DNA of 35,279 nucleotides from Deltaproteobacteria bacterium (GTDB lineage Bacteria; Desulfobacterota; Desulfobacteria; Desulfobacterales; UBA11574): contig JAFDBA010000006.1 of the NCBI GenBank assembly GCA_019313505.1, positions 1 through 35,279 of the forward strand. Reading direction: 5' to 3'. Positions 32,183-35,279 of the stretch are shown here, piece by piece. Below the pieces are notes generated by a model. It saw only the letters and a program-made list of their open reading frames with translations, was not told the origin of the DNA and ran no database searches. Both the position numbers and the translations under genes were made by a program. The number at the start of each line of letters is the position of its first letter. Position 1 is the first letter of the stretch.

Positions 32183-32668
32183 ATGGCGTTAATGAAAAAA
32201 GAAAAAGATGAAGGACATCTTAAAAGTGTCTTGATGGCCTATTTTATTCTTGTCCTCCATGTTATTTTGATTGCTGGATTGGTCCTCCTTGTCATTTTTT
32301 TCCGTGGTATTATAAATTACATGATATGGATTTTTATTGGCGGTACTGCTGCTATCCTTGCTTCAGCTTATCATTTTTATAAGCGCATGAAAATGGAAGG
32401 TAAGACTCTTCGGGAGATGCTTAACTCTCAGCGGTTTGCCGGCAGAACAGTTGAAGTCAATTTATTAGGGGGACTTGCATCTTTAAAAATCAGCGGGTCA
32501 AAGGACCCTGCCGCTTTGGATACCACTGCATCCGGACAATTTAAGCAACTAGAAGACCCGGATGTGATTCACAACAGGGATTTTTTTGAACTTGTCCGCC
32601 TGCTTGAAAACGACCTTATTACCCTTGACGAATATAACAAATTTAAAGAACAGATTCTCAAGTCATAA
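32183..32668 (+). CDS. Small two-helix membrane protein with a SHOCT-like C-terminus
   Basis: 161 residues. Two hydrophobic helices (about 16-41 and 46-65) are linked by a short turn, then a basic stretch (YKRMKMEGKTLREML). The middle region (EVNLLGGLASLKISG) is followed by a Ser/Thr/Asp-rich linker. The last 30 residues (FFELVRLLENDLITLDEYNK) have the short-helix pattern of SHOCT domains (L-x-G/N-LIT-x-EEYxxxK). The function is unknown. ATG 32183 has no strong RBS; the nearby ATG four codons in (MALM...) is an alternative. ddl follows 58 bp downstream on the same strand. Confidence 0.7.
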   Translation: MALMKKEKDEGHLKSVLMAYFILVLHVILIAGLVLLVIFFRGIINYMIWIFIGGTAAILASAYHFYKRMKMEGKTLREMLNSQRFAGRTVEVNLLGGLASLKISGSKDPAALDTTASGQFKQLEDPDVIHNRDFFELVRLLENDLITLDEYNKFKEQILKS

Positions 32669-32726
32669 AAATATCGTTTACTAAAATCTACGCACATCAA
32701 CATTTAACAAACTGAAAGGAAAGCCG

Positions 32727-33659
32727 ATGAAAAAACTGACCCTTGCTCTTCTTTCCGGTGGTATATCTTCCGAACGGGAAGTCTCTATTTCCAGCGGCAA
32801 CCAGGTTTATGAGGCTCTTGATAGTGAAAAGTACGATATCATCCGCTACGATCCAAAAACAGACCTTCCGCGACTGGTGGCGGATGCACCTAAAATTGAT
32901 GTTGCACTAGTAATTCTTCACGGATCCTTTGGTGAGGACGGTACGATTCAGGGACTACTGGACCTTCTTGAAATTCCTTATCAGGGGTCGGGTGTGCTCG
33001 GAAGTGCCATAGGAATGAATAAGCTGGTTTCCAAGCAGCTTTACGAAAAATCCGGTCTCAGCGTTCCTCCTTACATTATTATCAAACGTGATGACGTCTT
33101 AAATCCGGAAAAATGTGCAGAGCGGCTTGGTCTTCCCCTGGTTGTAAAGCCGGTTGGCAGCGGCTCAAGTGTAGGGATTTCCATCGTCAAATCGATACAT
33201 TTATTAAATGAGGCAGTTGATGAAGCATTTGCTCATGATGCTACTGTTTTAATAGAGACATATATTGATGGTATTGAACTAACCGGCGGCGTTATTGGCA
33301 ATGACAAACCGGAAGCTCTACCCATTATAGAGATTGTCCCCGATAAATCCCACGATTTTTTTGACTACAAAGCAAAGTATACAGCAGGTGCCACACAGGA
33401 AATATGCCCGGCCCGTATTGATGATGTATTGACTAAAAAAGCACAAGCACTATCTAAAATAGCGCATAAAGCTCTTTTCTGTAAAGGATACAGCCGAACC
33501 GACATGATTCTCAAAGATCAAGATTTCTTTGTCCTTGAGACAAACACCATACCCGGCATGACTGCAACAAGCCTGTTGCCTATTGCTGCCAAAGCTGCGG
33601 GCATTTCTTTCAGCGGGCTTCTTGACAGGTTGATCGAATTAAGTATGCCGAGTTTCTGA
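32727..33659 (+). CDS. ddl: D-alanine--D-alanine ligase
   Basis: 310 residues. It joins two D-Ala for peptidoglycan. ATP-grasp fold: the N-terminal LLSGGISSEREVSISSG (about 8-24), LHGSFGEDGTIQGLLDLLEI (about 66-85), SGVLGSAIGMNK, VVKPVGSGSSVGISIVK (about 140-156), an acidic metal site in FFVLETNTIPGMTATSLLP (about 269-287). All are standard. RBS AAAGGAAAG precedes ATG 32727. It is followed after 79 bp by another ATP-grasp gene. Confidence 0.96.
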   Translation: MKKLTLALLSGGISSEREVSISSGNQVYEALDSEKYDIIRYDPKTDLPRLVADAPKIDVALVILHGSFGEDGTIQGLLDLLEIPYQGSGVLGSAIGMNKLVSKQLYEKSGLSVPPYIIIKRDDVLNPEKCAERLGLPLVVKPVGSGSSVGISIVKSIHLLNEAVDEAFAHDATVLIETYIDGIELTGGVIGNDKPEALPIIEIVPDKSHDFFDYKAKYTAGATQEICPARIDDVLTKKAQALSKIAHKALFCKGYSRTDMILKDQDFFVLETNTIPGMTATSLLPIAAKAAGISFSGLLDRLIELSMPSF

Positions 33660-33683
33660 AAAAATACTACAACGCAGTAGATG

Positions 33684-33703
33684 GGACTTTTTACGACGCC
33701 ATC
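33684..33703. repeat. Degenerate terminus of the 146-bp element family
   Basis: GGACTTTTTACGACGCCATC resembles the right terminus of the 146-bp elements (CTTTTTACGAAACCGTC) with a few changes. A short stretch just before it (AACGCAG, 33671-33677) matches the element interior. It probably marks an old, decayed insertion between ddl and the ATP-grasp gene. Confidence 0.5.
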
Positions 33704-33738
33704 AAGTATTGAGGAGTACAAAAGAAACAGGTAATTCG

Positions 33739-34497
33739 ATGATCATCAAAAGCAGCAAGGAACTCAAGGCACGATATCATGACCTTGGCTCCGGGGATAT
33801 TTTTCTGGGCATGCTAACTTACAGGCACCTAAAACAGCATGTGCTGATCGATCTTCTTGAACGAGGCGTCTTCTGTTTCCCGTCCGCTCTTTCACAAACA
33901 TTAAACCGTTCCAAGGCCGCCCAGGTCCTCGTTTTAAAAAAATGGATGTTGCCCCATACATTCGTTATTACGCGACGAATGGATCTGATAGATATTATCA
34001 ATAAATATAACATGGCTGGAATAACTTCTGTAGTAACCAAGGAAGACCATCTGCACTGCGGTCATGGCATACGCAAGTGGGATACTATTGAAACCGTCTA
34101 CAGCTTCATGGCTCTTTCTGAATCATCATATCCTTTTGTTATTCAGCCCTTTTTGGAAAACTTTACTGATGTACGCGCGATCATTGCAGGAGATTACGTA
34201 GAAGCTTATGTCAGACACAATCCCAATAACTTCAGAATGAATATATCAATGGGCGGTGAAAATTACCCTTATGTCTTGGACAAGGATATAGAAAAATTTT
34301 GTAGTGGTGCCATGGAGCATGCCAAATTCCCCTATGCCCACATGGATCTCCAGCTTACTGATGATGGGAAATATTACCTTTCAGAAATTGCTTTAAACGG
34401 CGGATTAAAAGGCGCTAGTATCAGTCGCAAGGAACTTGATCAGAAAAAACAGAATGTTATAGAAAACCTCGCAGCCATATCCTTGACGGTTTCGTAA
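33739..34497 (+). CDS. ATP-grasp (RimK-like) protein of unknown substrate, 3' end altered by an insertion
   Basis: 252 residues from ATG 33739; the frame extends to TTG 33709, but that lies in repeat-derived sequence. The fold is recognisable by FVIQPFLENFTDVRAIIAGD (about 132-151) and the metal-binding EIALNGGLKGAS (about 217-228), comparable to E-N/NGGLxG of RimK. The N-terminal MLTYRHLKQHVLIDLLERG and the middle GITSVVTKEDHLHCGHG replace the usual domains. ATP-grasp enzymes couple a carboxylate to an amine or thiol; this substrate is unknown. It lies between ddl and purE. Its last residues (LTVS) and stop TAA come from the start of a 146-bp element at 34485, and the original frame seems to have run about 15 residues further. 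Confidence 0.8.
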   Translation: MIIKSSKELKARYHDLGSGDIFLGMLTYRHLKQHVLIDLLERGVFCFPSALSQTLNRSKAAQVLVLKKWMLPHTFVITRRMDLIDIINKYNMAGITSVVTKEDHLHCGHGIRKWDTIETVYSFMALSESSYPFVIQPFLENFTDVRAIIAGDYVEAYVRHNPNNFRMNISMGGENYPYVLDKDIEKFCSGAMEHAKFPYAHMDLQLTDDGKYYLSEIALNGGLKGASISRKELDQKKQNVIENLAAISLTVS

Positions 34498-34630
34498 AAA
34501 GCCCAACTTCTGCGTTGTGCTGCATTTCGTAATCATTCAACGTACGAAAAGTACGCTCCCTACGGGACCGGCGGATAGCCGATGATACAAAATTTGCACG
34601 CCTTGAATTTGAACTTTTTACGAAACCGTC
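34485..34630. repeat. 146-bp terminal-inverted-repeat element, copy 2, with target duplication
   Basis: The same perfect 17-bp terminal repeats as copy 1 (GACGGTTTCGTAAAAAG and its complement) and the same length. ATCCTT precedes it (34479-34484) and ATCCTT follows it (34631-34636), a 6-bp apparent target duplication. TAA inside its left terminus (34495-34497) ends the ATP-grasp frame. Removing the element and one ATCCTT restores an open frame that would run to TAA 34683-34685, 14 bp before the purE start. Confidence 0.9.
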
Positions 34631-34699
34631 ATCCTTGAGAGAAGAAAAAGTATACACCCGGAGGAGGGGTTCTCCAAGGCTTTAACAAAGGAGGTATCT

Positions 34700-35236
34700 T
34701 TGAAAACAGGAAAGAAGACTTTGAAAGGACTTGACCGGCCCCCTGAAGTTGGAATTGTAATGGGAAGTGATTCCGACTTTGAAATTATGGAAGAAACCGC
34801 TTCGGTTTTAAAAAAATTCGGGGTGTCCTATGAGATGACGGTTGCATCAGCGCACAGGAGTCCCAAAAGGGCAGCTGAATTTGCATCTCTTGCACATAAG
34901 CGGGGGATAAAAGTTATTGTTGCCGGGGCCGGGCACGCAGCACATCTGGCAGGGACTATGGCGGCCTTTACTTGTCTTCCTGTTATTGGAGTTCCAATAG
35001 ATTCTTCCTGCCTTCAAGGATTCGATTCCCTTCTTTCTACGGTTCAGATGCCTCCGGGTATCCCTGTAGCCACCGTATCCATCGGAAAACCGGGTGCACG
35101 AAATGCAGGTATCCTGGCAGTACAGATACTTGCTATATCAGATAATAAACTTACAAAAATGCTTAAAGCATTTAAAGAGGAACTTGCAAAACAGGTTGAT
35201 CAAAAAGCAAACAAGCTTAAAGATTCTTCAAGTTGA
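34700..35236 (+). CDS. purE: N5-carboxyaminoimidazole ribonucleotide mutase
   Basis: 178 residues from TTG 34700, fixed by AAAGGAGGTATC directly upstream. It rearranges N5-CAIR to CAIR in purine synthesis. Motifs: GIVMGSDSDFEIMEE (about 18-32), VASAHRSPKRAAEF (about 48-61), VIVAGAGHAAHLAGTMAAFT (about 71-90), PVIGVPIDSS, and LLSTVQMPPGIPVATVSIGK (about 112-131). The third block differs from the usual class I pattern: GAGHAAHLAG where GAGGAAHLPG is typical, so Gly to His and Pro to Ala are worth noting. A Lys-rich tail ends the protein. No purK is visible downstream before the window ends. Confidence 0.95.
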   Translation: MKTGKKTLKGLDRPPEVGIVMGSDSDFEIMEETASVLKKFGVSYEMTVASAHRSPKRAAEFASLAHKRGIKVIVAGAGHAAHLAGTMAAFTCLPVIGVPIDSSCLQGFDSLLSTVQMPPGIPVATVSIGKPGARNAGILAVQILAISDNKLTKMLKAFKEELAKQVDQKANKLKDSSS

Positions 35237-35279
35237 CCCGTTAAATCCCAGACATGATCTAATCATGGAGGCTGTTCTT

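Noticed and set aside
34457..34657. 66-codon minus-strand ORF across the 146-bp element
   Set aside because: Copy 1 of the element does not preserve it as a gene with RBS or motif; it is a by-product of the inverted repeats.
35265..35279. ATG opening a possible next gene at the right edge
   Set aside because: Only five codons remain, with no RBS before it and no recognisable sequence; it cannot be supported.

Overview
The window reads as a chromosomal segment from a strictly anaerobic, sulfate-reducing member of the Desulfobacterota (former Deltaproteobacteria), most likely near Desulfobacteraceae/Desulfobacterales. The evidence is a true DsrC with both C-terminal cysteines, an AhbA-type siroheme decarboxylase subunit (the haem route used by sulfate reducers), a tungsten/molybdenum aldehyde:ferredoxin oxidoreductase-family protein, several small-protein types that I associate with this group, and dispersed palindromic repeats. 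The species cannot be named from sequence reading alone. No prophage, CRISPR array, rRNA or transposase gene is visible.

Layout. 1-3.8 kb (minus strand): proC, aor, a MoaD/ThiS-like sulfur carrier and a CcdA-type membrane protein cut by the window edge. 4.1-9.1 kb (plus): yggT, divIVA, two PilT-type retraction ATPases, a zinc-ribbon/receiver-like protein, a 48-residue protein and a metallo-beta-lactamase-fold hydrolase. 9.2-15.7 kb (minus): DUF3568 lipoprotein, tilS, ftsH, folP, ybbR, coaX, a housekeeping operon that lacks the diadenylate cyclase gene often found between folP and ybbR. 15.9-19.1 kb (plus): a large-type SRP RNA gene with an Alu domain, then grpE-dnaK and a strong terminator.

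19.2-22.5 kb: a decayed alanine dehydrogenase fragment; a cobalamin riboswitch with a terminator-type expression platform in front of an 86-residue orphan protein; then on the minus strand dsrC, yjbQ, ahbA and a nitrilase-family amidase. 22.5-29.4 kb: miaA, nadE, a broken radical SAM gene (TIGR01212/YhcC type), mnmG and a zinc-finger-less DnaJ (CbpA type). 29.4-35.3 kb: hpt, an acidic repeat zinc-ribbon membrane protein, tRNA-Met, a small membrane protein, ddl, an unassigned ATP-grasp protein and purE.

The most distinctive structures are two nearly identical 146-bp elements with long terminal inverted repeats (29404-29549 and 34485-34630), plus degenerate fragments elsewhere. The second copy is flanked by an apparent 6-bp duplication. 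It supplies the stop codon of the ATP-grasp gene, so it seems to have shortened that protein and split it from purE. The best candidates for undescribed biology are the riboswitch-controlled 86-residue protein, the DivIVA/twin-PilT/receiver-like cluster, and the ATP-grasp protein between ddl and purE. Gene identities rest on motifs I recognise by eye; no database search was run.
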